From Granulicella sp. L60 (GTDB lineage Bacteria; Acidobacteriota; Terriglobia; Terriglobales; Acidobacteriaceae), in NCBI RefSeq assembly GCF_009765825.1, contig NZ_LMUR01000015.1, forward strand, positions 528,798-592,797: 64,000 nt of DNA, written 5' to 3'. Shown piece by piece: positions 37,525 through 45,674 of this stretch (position 1 is its first letter; each line of letters starts with the position of its first letter). Below the pieces are notes generated by a model. The model saw nothing but the letters and a program-made list of their open reading frames with translations, was not told where the DNA came from and searched no databases. Both the position numbers and the translations under genes were made by a program.

Positions 37525-38523
37525 GTGAAGTCAGTGGAAAATTTACAGCGTCAACCGCAAATCTCTTTTGGAGACATCCTTCTCGCCACAGACTTTTCTG
37601 TCGCATCCGAAGCTGCCTATCAGGCTGCACTGAACATGTGCCTGTCCTTCAATGCGAAGCTCTTTATTTTGCATGTGTTTGAATACGCAAACGCCGTCCC
37701 TCCCGAGAACGGTGGCCTGTTGATCGGACTGAATAGTTTCTATCTGGAAGCCCAGAGTTCGCTTGATGAACTCCTGCGCCGTACGAAACTACAGGGGATA
37801 GACTGCAAAGCAAAGATAGGCTCGGGCATCCCCGCTGACACCATCCTCGACACCATCACCTCTCGTAACATCGACCTTGCCGTACTGGGAACTAATGCTC
37901 TTCACGGCTTTGATCGTCTTGTCTTTGGTTCGACCGCTGAAGCGGTCCTGCGAAGAGCTTCTTGCCCCGTACTGACGATAGGTCCTGAAGTTCCGCAGGA
38001 AGCCCCACGTGGGACACGCAGCGGTCCCGTCGTATTTGCCACAGATTTTCATATATGGACGACCTGCGCGATCCGGTATGCCGACTTCTGCAGTCGAGGA
38101 ATGAAAGCCCCGCTCCATTGTTTGCACGTGCTTCCAAGGGCGCTCGAAGGAAAATCCCAGAGTGAAGCGATTCCCCAGATTATGACTGAGGCCCTTCAGC
38201 AGGTTGCGCTTGAAAACCGCACTCTTGTCGATCCACCCGTTTGCGCAATCAGCTATGGCAGTCAGATTTCGACTGCCATTATTGAGTACGCCAAACAACA
38301 AAACGCGAAGCTGATTGTCCTTGGAGTCCGTCAGGCTTCGATGCTTGCCTCCCACATTCCGGCTCATATTGCTTTCCGTGTCATTACCGATGCACCTTGT
38401 CCGGTTCTGACCGTCTGCTACGCTTCTCCATACGAAGAAACATTCCATAACGCTGATATAAGTACAAAGGCCCTGGGGGACACTAGAGATGGTGTTCTGA
38501 ATGATTTGGACGGCATCCAATAA
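37525..38523 (+). CDS. Tandem universal stress protein
   Basis: A 332-residue protein of two UspA-like domains. Domain 1 has ILLATDFSVASEAAYQAAL and the ATP loop LGTNALHGFDRLVFGSTAEAVLR. Domain 2 starts VVFATDFHIWTTCAIRYA, but where the G-x2-G-x9-GS loop should be it reads VRQASMLASHIPAHIAFRV, so only the first domain is likely to bind nucleotide. A GTG start at 37525 follows an AGGAG site; the upstream open frame is discounted. Its divergence from xfp across an operator, and the zinc dehydrogenase 27 bp downstream, suggest one regulated unit. Confidence 0.88.
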   Translation: MKSVENLQRQPQISFGDILLATDFSVASEAAYQAALNMCLSFNAKLFILHVFEYANAVPPENGGLLIGLNSFYLEAQSSLDELLRRTKLQGIDCKAKIGSGIPADTILDTITSRNIDLAVLGTNALHGFDRLVFGSTAEAVLRRASCPVLTIGPEVPQEAPRGTRSGPVVFATDFHIWTTCAIRYADFCSRGMKAPLHCLHVLPRALEGKSQSEAIPQIMTEALQQVALENRTLVDPPVCAISYGSQISTAIIEYAKQQNAKLIVLGVRQASMLASHIPAHIAFRVITDAPCPVLTVCYASPYEETFHNADISTKALGDTRDGVLNDLDGIQ

Positions 38524-38550
38524 TTCAACAATCAGGCTGGAGGATAACGA

Positions 38551-39543
38551 TTGAAAGCAGCCACCTTTGCATCCGCCCGAGGTCCAGCCGGACCGTTCCT
38601 TGAAATCAGAGAGATCGTGCGTCCAGCACTTGTGTCAGGTCATGTAGTGCTCCGGGTCCTTGCATGTGGAGTATGTCGTACTGACCTGCATATCATTGAA
38701 GGAGATTTGCCTCCTGTTCGGCCGCTTCTTATACCAGGTCATCAGATAGTAGGCGAAGTTGTCGAAGGCATGACACCCGATCTTCCGTACGGAACTCGTG
38801 TTGGGGCCTCATGGATGGGCGGTGTCGATGGTGATTGCTGGTACTGTCGACATCAAATGGAGAATCTCTGCGATAGCCCTGCATTCACCGGATACACGGT
38901 GGATGGAGGCTACGCTGAGTTTGTCCTTGTAAGGTCGGATTTTGTGTTTCCGCTGCCTGAAGGACTTGACGCGGTCCAGGTCGCCCCATTGCTGTGCGCC
39001 GGTATCATCGGCTTTCGCAGCCTGCGTGTTGCCGGTGTTGAACATGGAGAGCGAGTTGGTCTCTTTGGCTTTGGCAGCTCGGCCAGTCTGGCAATGACCG
39101 TATTGAGGTCCTGGGGCTGCGAAGTCTATGTGGTAACTCGAGGCCAATCCCATAGAGATCTCGCCACCTCCCTTGGAGCTACCTGGGTCGGCAGGGAAGA
39201 TGAGTTGCCTCCAGTACAGCTGGATCGTGCGATTACATTCGCGCCGAGTGGCAGGGTAGTGGTCAGTGCTCTCTCGGCTCTGCGTAAAGGTGGAGTGGTG
39301 GCGATCAACGCCATTCATCTCGACTCTATGCCAACATTTGACTACGACAAATTGTTGTGGGGTGAACGACAAATACGTAGCGTCGCCAATATGACAAGGC
39401 AGGACGCGCGCGACTTTCTGGAGATAGCCCATGATCTCAACATCCAGCCGCGGGTCTTTGTATTTTCATTGGACGATGCGAACGCCGCGCTTCTTGCCGT
39501 TAAAGAAGAGTCCGAGAAAGGATCAGCGGTGATTGTCCCGTGA
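38551..39543 (+). CDS. Zinc-dependent alcohol dehydrogenase (AdhP-like)
   Basis: A 330-residue medium-chain dehydrogenase. Catalytic-zinc region ACGVCRTDLHIIEG and GHQIVGEVVEG; structural-zinc Cys cluster DCWYCRHQMENLC; Rossmann motif LFGFGSSASLAM. It uses NAD(H) to interconvert alcohol and aldehyde; the exact substrate is unknown. It begins at a TTG (38551) behind GGAGG and lies 27 bp after the tandem USP, in the same operon. A Crp/Fnr-type palindrome lies 37 bp after its stop. Confidence 0.9.
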   Translation: MKAATFASARGPAGPFLEIREIVRPALVSGHVVLRVLACGVCRTDLHIIEGDLPPVRPLLIPGHQIVGEVVEGMTPDLPYGTRVGASWMGGVDGDCWYCRHQMENLCDSPAFTGYTVDGGYAEFVLVRSDFVFPLPEGLDAVQVAPLLCAGIIGFRSLRVAGVEHGERVGLFGFGSSASLAMTVLRSWGCEVYVVTRGQSHRDLATSLGATWVGREDELPPVQLDRAITFAPSGRVVVSALSALRKGGVVAINAIHLDSMPTFDYDKLLWGERQIRSVANMTRQDARDFLEIAHDLNIQPRVFVFSLDDANAALLAVKEESEKGSAVIVP

Positions 39544-39579
39544 ACTGATCACGAGAGGCGTTTCAATCGGAATGCACCA

Positions 39580-39593
39580 GTGACGGCCGTCAC
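39580..39593. promoter_or_regulatory. Putative Crp/Fnr operator downstream of the zinc dehydrogenase
   Basis: GTGACGGCCGTCAC followed by ATAC, identical to the core and 3' flank of the oxalate site. It lies 226 bp upstream of the next gene (39819), so its target is uncertain. Confidence 0.5.
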
Positions 39594-39818
39594 ATACAAC
39601 CGCTGGACAGAGCTTGATCCTTGTAGCCAGAGGTATTTGATGACATCCGCATCCACGCCGCTAATCGTCGGTCCTAAGGCATCCAGCAAAGCATGCTCTT
39701 GTGTCGGACCTTGCCCCGGATACGACAGTTGCAGCAACTGCCCGCCACTGATCGTACTAGCGGTTCTCGCGGACTCTGAATCCACCCTCTCCGTCAGAAC
39801 CGATGCAGGGCGGCAGCG

Positions 39819-40163
39819 ATGAAAGCACGGGGCCTGGCGCAGGTTCTCGCGACGGCCGGACTTTTGCTCTTTGCAGCGCCCTTATCGGGTCAGCCTACTG
39901 TTCGCAATTTGACCGGAACCGTGCAGGATCGACATCATGAACCGCTAAAGGGCGCGATCGTGGAAATCGAAAACGAAGATACGAAAGGCGTCGTTTCATA
40001 CATCACTGATAGAAACGGACGGTACAGCTTCAAACGTCTCGAGGGTGAAGCCGATTACCGTATCTGGTTCACCTATCGTGGCCACCGATCAAAGATCAGA
40101 CAACTAAGCCAGTTCGACGGGCGCCACGATGCAACGATCAATCTGGTGATCAAAGAGTATTAG
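39819..40163 (+). CDS. Small exported carboxypeptidase-regulatory-like domain protein
   Basis: A 114-residue protein: signal peptide (AQVLATAGLLLFAAPLSG) and one carboxypeptidase regulatory-like (Ig-like) domain, RNLTGTVQDRHHEPLKGAIVEIENEDTKG to YSFKRLEG, typical of envelope proteins. Such one-domain proteins are common in acidobacterial genomes. Function is likely surface binding or scaffolding. Confidence 0.82.
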   Translation: MKARGLAQVLATAGLLLFAAPLSGQPTVRNLTGTVQDRHHEPLKGAIVEIENEDTKGVVSYITDRNGRYSFKRLEGEADYRIWFTYRGHRSKIRQLSQFDGRHDATINLVIKEY

Positions 40164-40278
40164 AACGGACTCTGCAGCAAGATGCCGGAGGGCCTACCCG
40201 TTCGGCATAAGGGCCTCGACGACCCATTCGAAGCGCCAAATGTCGGACTCCGCAGGAAACTGAGATGATAGATGCTGG

Positions 40279-41022
40279 ATGCCACAGCATTATCTGAGAC
40301 GACTTACCGGTCGGGAACGTACCCAAAGGGCCAATCGCCAGTTGGCACGCTATCTGGCGTTTGTGGCCGGAGCGGTGAACGCTGGAGGATTCCTCGCGGT
40401 GCGTCAGTACACCTCGCACATGTCGGGCATTGTTTCTGCGATGGCCGACAATGTCGCCGTCGGAAGCGCGAGGCTGGCATTTGCAGGTTTCGCGGCTGTT
40501 TTTGCGTTTCTGCTTGGAGCTGCCTGCACCGCCATTCTGGTGCGATGGGCTCGCAAACATGCACTGCAGAGCGAATATGCGCTTCCACTCATGGTGGAGG
40601 CGGGACTCCTGATTTCATTTGGCCTAACCGGGCGTTCGTTTGAGGGACGCCGGGTTCTCGGCACCGTGATATTGCTTTGCTTCACGATGGGGCTACAGAA
40701 TGCGATCGTCACGAAGATTTCGGGTGCAGTCATCCGAACGACGCATTTAACCGGGATGGTCACTGATGTCGGTATAAAGCTCGGACGCATGGCATATGCG
40801 TTTGCAAATCGAGAGCCCCTGACAGCGGAGCTCGATATGACCAAACTGACACTCCTGACATCACTCATTGTCCTGTTTTTCGTCGGAGGCGTGGTCGGCG
40901 CTGTGGGCTACAAACACTTTGGATTTCTGTTTACGATTCCATTGGCAGTTCTATTGCTATTACTTGCTGCTATGCCCGTCATCGATGACCTGCGTGGCTA
41001 TCGCGAGCCTGCGCGAGGCTGA
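40279..41022 (+). CDS. DUF1275 (YoaK-like) membrane protein
   Basis: A 247-residue membrane protein with about six hydrophobic helices. The N terminus LARYLAFVAGAVNAGGFLAVRQYTSHMSGIVS and block LLCFTMGLQNAIVTKISGAVIRTTHLTGMVTDVG identify the DUF1275 family. It is a second family member in the window, more typical in its MTG-like and TTHLTG motifs than the one at 30.7 kb. Transport substrate is unknown. Confidence 0.92.
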   Translation: MPQHYLRRLTGRERTQRANRQLARYLAFVAGAVNAGGFLAVRQYTSHMSGIVSAMADNVAVGSARLAFAGFAAVFAFLLGAACTAILVRWARKHALQSEYALPLMVEAGLLISFGLTGRSFEGRRVLGTVILLCFTMGLQNAIVTKISGAVIRTTHLTGMVTDVGIKLGRMAYAFANREPLTAELDMTKLTLLTSLIVLFFVGGVVGAVGYKHFGFLFTIPLAVLLLLLAAMPVIDDLRGYREPARG

Positions 41023-41056
41023 AGTGGGCCGGAAGCTGTATTTGTGTCACCCGGCC

Positions 41057-41761
41057 CTAGAAGGAGAGCTGCTCCAGGACGTCAGGAGCGAGGATCAAAA
41101 TCGAAGAACCTCGCATTTGAATAATACTTTCCTTCTTAAATCGCCCTAAATTGCGGGTCACAGTTTCTCGCGAACTGCCTACCAGGTTTGCCAGTTCTTC
41201 ATGTGTAAGCGCCATGGTAAAGCGCATCTCGAACTTTCCACATGCGGCCGCGGTTTTGCCCCAATCCAGCAGAACCCTTGCAAGCCTGCCCGCTGAGGAG
41301 CCTGAGAGTGCCAGCCGGCGGGCATCGAAGAATGCTGCCTTATAGTCTTCCGAAAGAGCTTTGGCGGCGTGCAATCCCACTTCTTTGTGTTTTTCGAAGA
41401 ATGCGAGGAATTCCTCTCTTCGGATCTTCTTGACCTGCGTAGGTTCAATTGTTTCTGCCGTCACTTCGTATGTGGCGCCGGATACTAGCGCTCCCAAACC
41501 AAGGACATCACCCGGCATAGCAATCTTCAGGATGAGAGTTTTTCCGTCTTTAGAAGTGCAGAACAGTTTGACGTGGCCGGTACAGAGCACGAAGACACTG
41601 CTGCTTTTGGCATTCTCCTCAAACAGAATCGCTCCCTTCGGAAGATTCGTCTCGGTGCCGATTGCCGCGTAGTCAGCAAGCGCTTTTTCGTCGAGATTGC
41701 AGAACATTCGCAATGCTCGATGTTCGCAGTTTGCACAGTCAAGTATGGGTCGATTAGGCAT
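41057..41761 (-). CDS. Crp/Fnr-family transcriptional regulator
   Basis: A 234-residue regulator: cyclic-nucleotide-like sensor barrel (LPKGAILFEENAKSSSVFVL, GDVLGLGALVSG), dimer helix, and a C-terminal winged helix. The recognition helix SSRETVTRNLGRF aligns with CRP's SRETVGR, predicting TGTGA half-sites. The N terminus has Cys at 9, 12 and 21 (CANCEHRALRMFC), with others at 60 and 68, similar in spacing to FNR-type redox sensors but without FNR's fourth ligand position. A GAGG site precedes the ATG. Four such sites lie within 17 kb. Confidence 0.92.
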   Translation of the reverse strand: MPNRPILDCANCEHRALRMFCNLDEKALADYAAIGTETNLPKGAILFEENAKSSSVFVLCTGHVKLFCTSKDGKTLILKIAMPGDVLGLGALVSGATYEVTAETIEPTQVKKIRREEFLAFFEKHKEVGLHAAKALSEDYKAAFFDARRLALSGSSAGRLARVLLDWGKTAAACGKFEMRFTMALTHEELANLVGSSRETVTRNLGRFKKESIIQMRGSSILILAPDVLEQLSF

Positions 41762-41815
41762 TCGTGCGCCTCAATCCGGTACGGGTAAATGCTGCCTTAC
41801 TGTATAGATTACATT

Positions 41816-41874
41816 CGTTTGACCGGTGGCCAGCGGTAATCGGTGCCAGTCAAACGTGTCATAGGAGGTCAAAC
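41816..41874. repeat. GTCAAAC repeats upstream of the Crp/Fnr gene
   Basis: An 8-bp inverted repeat (CGTTTGAC at 41816-41823 and GTCAAACG at 41849-41856) and a third copy, GTCAAAC at 41868-41874, lie 55-115 bp upstream of the regulator start. They are candidate operator half-sites. Confidence 0.4.
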
Positions 41875-42218
41875 TTCCTGCCGGGTGGGTATTAAAACGC
41901 TTCACTCAGCGCAGCGGAAAAAGCGCATATGCTGGAAACAGATCTCTTGTCAGCGCATAAATTTCCATTCAGGAAGTCTCCCTGCAGGTCCATTTGATCG
42001 GCCATTGTTGCATAGTGCATGAGATGCCTGAACCTGGCTGTGTGTTCATTACATTACATAACTAATACGATGAATTAGATCTTTGGTCTGAGGAATCGCA
42101 TGTAAGTGCGCTTTTTAGGGCCCGTTCAATGGGCGAAAAGGCGCATGCCTTCGATGGTAGCGGAAAGACTACTTGAAGAAATGCAGGCGCCAACAAGCGG
42201 ACACCTTTGAGCTTACGG
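41875..42218 (+). other. Intergenic stretch with no recognised gene
   Basis: About 340 bp without a plausible coding frame; it leads into the formaldehyde dehydrogenase remnant. Nothing else stands out. Confidence 0.4.
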
Positions 42219-42849
42219 TCAATCGTGTACATCGCGGGCGCCGGCCCCGTTGGAATGGATGCAGCTGCGTCGGCTCGGATACTGGGGGCAGCACTTGTGA
42301 TGGTTGGTGACATGAACGCAGAGCGGCTGTAGCACTGAAAAGGTAGGCTTCACTCCCGTCGATCTCACCAAGGGAGATAATCTAGGCGAACTGATCGCTT
42401 AGGTAGTAGGGAAGCCGGAGGTCGATGCGGCGGTCGATGCCGTCGGCTTCGAAGCGAGGGCGCAGGGCAAAGATGGAAAGGAAGCTCCGGCGACCGTGCT
42501 CAATTCCCTGATGTCGATCGTTCGTGCTGCGGGAGGAATTGGCATCCCTGGACGGTACGTGACGGAAGATCCCGGCGCTCCTGATGAAGCGGCAAAATCA
42601 GGTAGTCTCAAAATGAGATTTGGTCTTGGTTGGGCGAAATCTCATCGGTTCTTCACCGGTCAGACTCCAGTATTGAAGTACAACAGGCAGCTGATGCAGG
42701 CAATACTTTATGACCGCCTGCCCATCGCTGAAATCGTGAACGCTACAGTCATCCCACTCGCCGATGCGGCAAAGGGCTACAGCGACTTCGATTCTGGGGT
42801 GGCCAAAAAATTTGTAATGGATCCACATGGATTGCTGAAAGCAAATTAA
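42219..42849 (+). pseudogene. Remnant of a glutathione-independent formaldehyde dehydrogenase
   Basis: The C-terminal half of the enzyme is recognisable across frames: VYIAGAGPVGMDAAASARILG (Rossmann fold, from 42222), then KGDNLGELIA followed by an in-frame TAG at 42400-42402, then VVGKPEVDAAVDAVGFEAR and GLGWAKSHRFFTGQTPV to the stop at 42849. The first 170 or so residues of the family are missing, at least one more indel lies near 42330-42340, and the stop codon interrupts IA-VVGK. This is genuine decay and the intact relative at the left edge is a different gene. Confidence 0.8.
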
Positions 42850-42950
42850 TGATACTTAGGTTCTAGAGGTCGCGGCTTGGCCTCCGCTGCCTCTAGGACA
42901 ATTATCTATATCTGAAGCCGGCAAATTCCAATGGGTGCTGGAGAAGATGT

Positions 42951-43118
42951 CTAGATGCGCCCAACCAACAGAAAGAATACGCCGCCAACAATGAGGAGTG
43001 AGGCCACCAATGTAAGGGTGATGTACCACGCTGCGACGTTTTCGTTGCCGGGTTTCGGACGGGTGATGCCAACTCCCCAGATAAAGCCCTCGCTTATCGC
43101 CTGTGCTAGTGCTCTCAT
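42951..43118 (-). CDS. Small single-helix membrane protein, unknown
   Basis: A 55-residue protein with a soluble N-terminal half (MRALAQAISEGFIWGVGITR) and one C-terminal membrane helix (WYITLTLVASLLIVGGVFFLLVG). The ATG at 43118 has GGAGG eight bases upstream; an upstream extension is less likely. I do not recognise the family. It is divergent from the AraC gene. Confidence 0.65.
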   Translation of the reverse strand: MRALAQAISEGFIWGVGITRPKPGNENVAAWYITLTLVASLLIVGGVFFLLVGRI

Positions 43119-43255
43119 GATCTTTACCTCCGCCATTAGTATCGTGGGAACTAGCATCGCCCAATATGCAATTCTTGTCGGGAATGCTTGGTCGGCAAGA
43201 AGACGAGAGAAAATGCAGCTGAGATAATGGAAGTGCGCTGACTTGGCAACCAGCT

Positions 43256-44299
43256 GTGGCCGTCCGGGCCTGTTCTACTGTCGAATATGACGGCTCGAAG
43301 CGGGCGCTTCGGTCCTTGTCATATTGGGCGGAGGATGCAAACTTGGAAGGTTCGAATGGCACCCAAAGACGCCTCGAAGCGAACGGCAGGATCTCCGTTC
43401 TTCGAGATGGCGTTCTGGTGCCACTTTTACCCGACGTGAGCAGCATCCATTCGAAAAGTCCAGAAACCGGAATACTGATCGAGAGGCACACGGTACGTCG
43501 AGGGGAAGTTCCAACGCATGAGCATAAGGACCTTTGCATCCATCTTCAGCTCAGCGGCCCCGCCGAATTTGAATGGTGGTCGGGGGGCGACAATCGCAAG
43601 GTATCGACCGACTCCGGATCATTGATACTGATTTCGGAAGGAACAGCCGATCGACTGCGATGGGCCTCCCCATCAGAGCGGGTGATTCTTTCCGTCAAGG
43701 GACGCTGGCTCGAGGAATTTCTTCAAGAATCGACTGGCAAAAATGGAGTGCATTTCACGACTCATTGGGATCTTCGCGATGCGTCGCTGCAGTATCTCAT
43801 CGCAGAGATGGGAATCCAGGCAACGGACGATTGGCCGCTCGGACGACTCTACGCTGACCTCGTTGAAGTAGGATTTGCATCTCATCTGATTCGCCGATAT
43901 TCCTCAGACAAGATGAAGCTGCCAATTCTCAAGGGCGGGTTGAGCCTTGGACGAATACGTCGGGCCATGGAATTCATCACGGGACGCCTGGCGGATGATT
44001 TGCGACTAGAAGACATCGCTCGCGAACTTGATCAAAGCTCCTTCCATTTTGCCCACCAATTCCGAAGCAGTACCGGAAAAACACCCTATCAATATCTGCT
44101 GGACCAGCGCATGGATCGTGCTAAATCGCTGCTTAGGAATTCATCCTTTTCCGTACAAGCGGTCGCAGCAGCGACGGGATTCTCCTCGCCAGTGAATTTC
44201 ATTCGGACTTTCCGGCAACGAATCGGTTGCACTCCTGGCGCATGGCGGGACGCAAATGGAGTTTCTCGTTCAAAGGTATTGGGTCCAAGCTCGATCTGA
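43256..44299 (+). CDS. AraC-family transcriptional regulator
   Basis: A 347-residue regulator. The N-terminal half has a cupin-like sensor core (EVPTHEHKDLCIHLQLSG). The C-terminal domain has two helix-turn-helices: LRLEDIARELDQSSFHFAHQFRSSTGKTPYQYL and VQAVAAATGFSSPVNFIRTFRQRIGCTPGAWR. The start may be later than the GTG at 43256, since the conserved sensor begins around residue 45. It is a paralogue of the AraC gene at 53.3 kb. Effector unknown. Confidence 0.9.
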   Translation: MAVRACSTVEYDGSKRALRSLSYWAEDANLEGSNGTQRRLEANGRISVLRDGVLVPLLPDVSSIHSKSPETGILIERHTVRRGEVPTHEHKDLCIHLQLSGPAEFEWWSGGDNRKVSTDSGSLILISEGTADRLRWASPSERVILSVKGRWLEEFLQESTGKNGVHFTTHWDLRDASLQYLIAEMGIQATDDWPLGRLYADLVEVGFASHLIRRYSSDKMKLPILKGGLSLGRIRRAMEFITGRLADDLRLEDIARELDQSSFHFAHQFRSSTGKTPYQYLLDQRMDRAKSLLRNSSFSVQAVAAATGFSSPVNFIRTFRQRIGCTPGAWRDANGVSRSKVLGPSSI

Positions 44300-44453
44300 T
44301 CGCCATCAACGTGGGGCCAGACCTCGATTTATAAGCGCTGTCCCTAACACGGACGGTCCAACACTTTAGCGAACCAGCTTCTGTTGATATCTGCCTAGCG
44401 TGGCTTTTTAAGCTGGGCATTAAGAACGGCATTGACGTAGCTCATATCCCGTA

Positions 44454-44729
44454 TCAGATGACAAAGCGTGCGATCACCCCGTCCCAGCGAACAGAGTTCC
44501 CATACTTGCTCAGATACCAAGCGATGATTGGATCAAACAGCCGCTCTCGCTCGGTATCGTCTTGTACGGAACCGTAAGTCTTCTTGAAAGAATCCAAGGC
44601 TAGATACCGCAGCGAAACGCCGGTCGCGGCCAACTCCCGGTCTATTTCCTCTAACTGACCATCAGAGAGCGCAGCGTTCATATGGTGCAATTGTCTGTGA
44701 AATAAACCAATCCAGCGAAGTACTTGCAT
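44454..44729 (-). CDS. Small protein downstream of a hydrolase, unknown
   Basis: A 91-residue, mostly helical protein with a charged middle (SDGQLEEIDRELAATGVS). No family is recognised. It begins nine bases after the stop of the alpha/beta hydrolase and would be the last gene of that operon. Coding is supported by position and composition only. Confidence 0.45.
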   Translation of the reverse strand: MQVLRWIGLFHRQLHHMNAALSDGQLEEIDRELAATGVSLRYLALDSFKKTYGSVQDDTERERLFDPIIAWYLSKYGNSVRWDGVIARFVI

Positions 44730-44738
44730 CGCTTTCAA

Positions 44739-45656
44739 TCAAATATTGCGATCTAGCCATTCCAGAATGAGAGCAGCAGTCGCATCGCTGTTCTCTTCCA
44801 TCATCAACATATGGCCGTTACCGCTTATCCCCTTGTCAGCGAGCCAAACGAAATCCCCTAAGGCCCCACAGGACACAAGCCATTCCGTCAGGTGCTTATC
44901 AACATGGAGGGGGTGCTCGAGGTCTTCACTGCCAGTCAGCACCATTACGGGCATCTTCGCGAGTAAATCGGTGTTTTCGACTCGCACCTGGGAGCAACGA
45001 ACGTTCAAACGCTCATAGAGCAATCGCCAGCCGGTATATCCCAGACTCTTGGAATAACGGTCGATCTCATTCAAGGGGAATTTGCGGCTATTCCCGATCA
45101 GTTTGTCACGCACGAATTGTTCATCAGGCCTGATTGCCGGTTCATTCGGTAAAATCAATTGCCTGAATGGTGTCTGAAGGATCAGCCGTTCAGCATCTTC
45201 GAAAACAATTTCTGGTTCTGGTTGGATATTGCCCGGGGGTGCTGGAGCGGCGGCTACGACAGCAGCTATTTGATTTCGACACAGCTCGGCTAAACGCCAC
45301 CCGAAAGCGCTACCCATCGAATGCGTCAAAAGGACAATTCGATCTGCTAGTCCCCGGATTAGCGAAGCCAAAGCATCGCAGACTTGGTTGCCAGTGAGAG
45401 TTTTGAGATCCACGCAGCCGCTTCTGCCATGACCCGGCCAATCAATCGCAACTACCTGATATCCCCGTTGAGCAAAATCATAAGCCCATCCCGGCGTTCC
45501 GTTTGCGGTGCGCAGATAGCAACTACCGTTGTGAGAGCCTCCATGGATCATGAGGACGGTTTCGCGACGGCAGTTGCTACCAATCGCCGGCATCAGTCGA
45601 TCAAAATAGATTCCTAAAGGGCCGGCGAAAAAGTCGACTGTATGAGTGATTTTCAC
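44739..45656 (-). CDS. Alpha/beta hydrolase
   Basis: A 305-residue hydrolase: oxyanion region VLMIHGGSHNGSCYL, nucleophile elbow LLTHSMGSAFG, an acid in VLTGSEDLEHPL and the catalytic His in GISGNGHMLMMEENS. The first 30 residues hint at a short leader rather than a signal peptide. Substrate is unknown. It lies 18 bp downstream of the next hydrolase and shares its orientation. Confidence 0.88.
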   Translation of the reverse strand: MKITHTVDFFAGPLGIYFDRLMPAIGSNCRRETVLMIHGGSHNGSCYLRTANGTPGWAYDFAQRGYQVVAIDWPGHGRSGCVDLKTLTGNQVCDALASLIRGLADRIVLLTHSMGSAFGWRLAELCRNQIAAVVAAAPAPPGNIQPEPEIVFEDAERLILQTPFRQLILPNEPAIRPDEQFVRDKLIGNSRKFPLNEIDRYSKSLGYTGWRLLYERLNVRCSQVRVENTDLLAKMPVMVLTGSEDLEHPLHVDKHLTEWLVSCGALGDFVWLADKGISGNGHMLMMEENSDATAALILEWLDRNI

Positions 45657-45674
45657 GTTCTTGTTGATTTGCTG

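Noticed and set aside
39549..39785. Small frames on both strands around the third palindrome
   Set aside because: Neither strand shows a signal, family or ribosome site; they appear to be chance frames.
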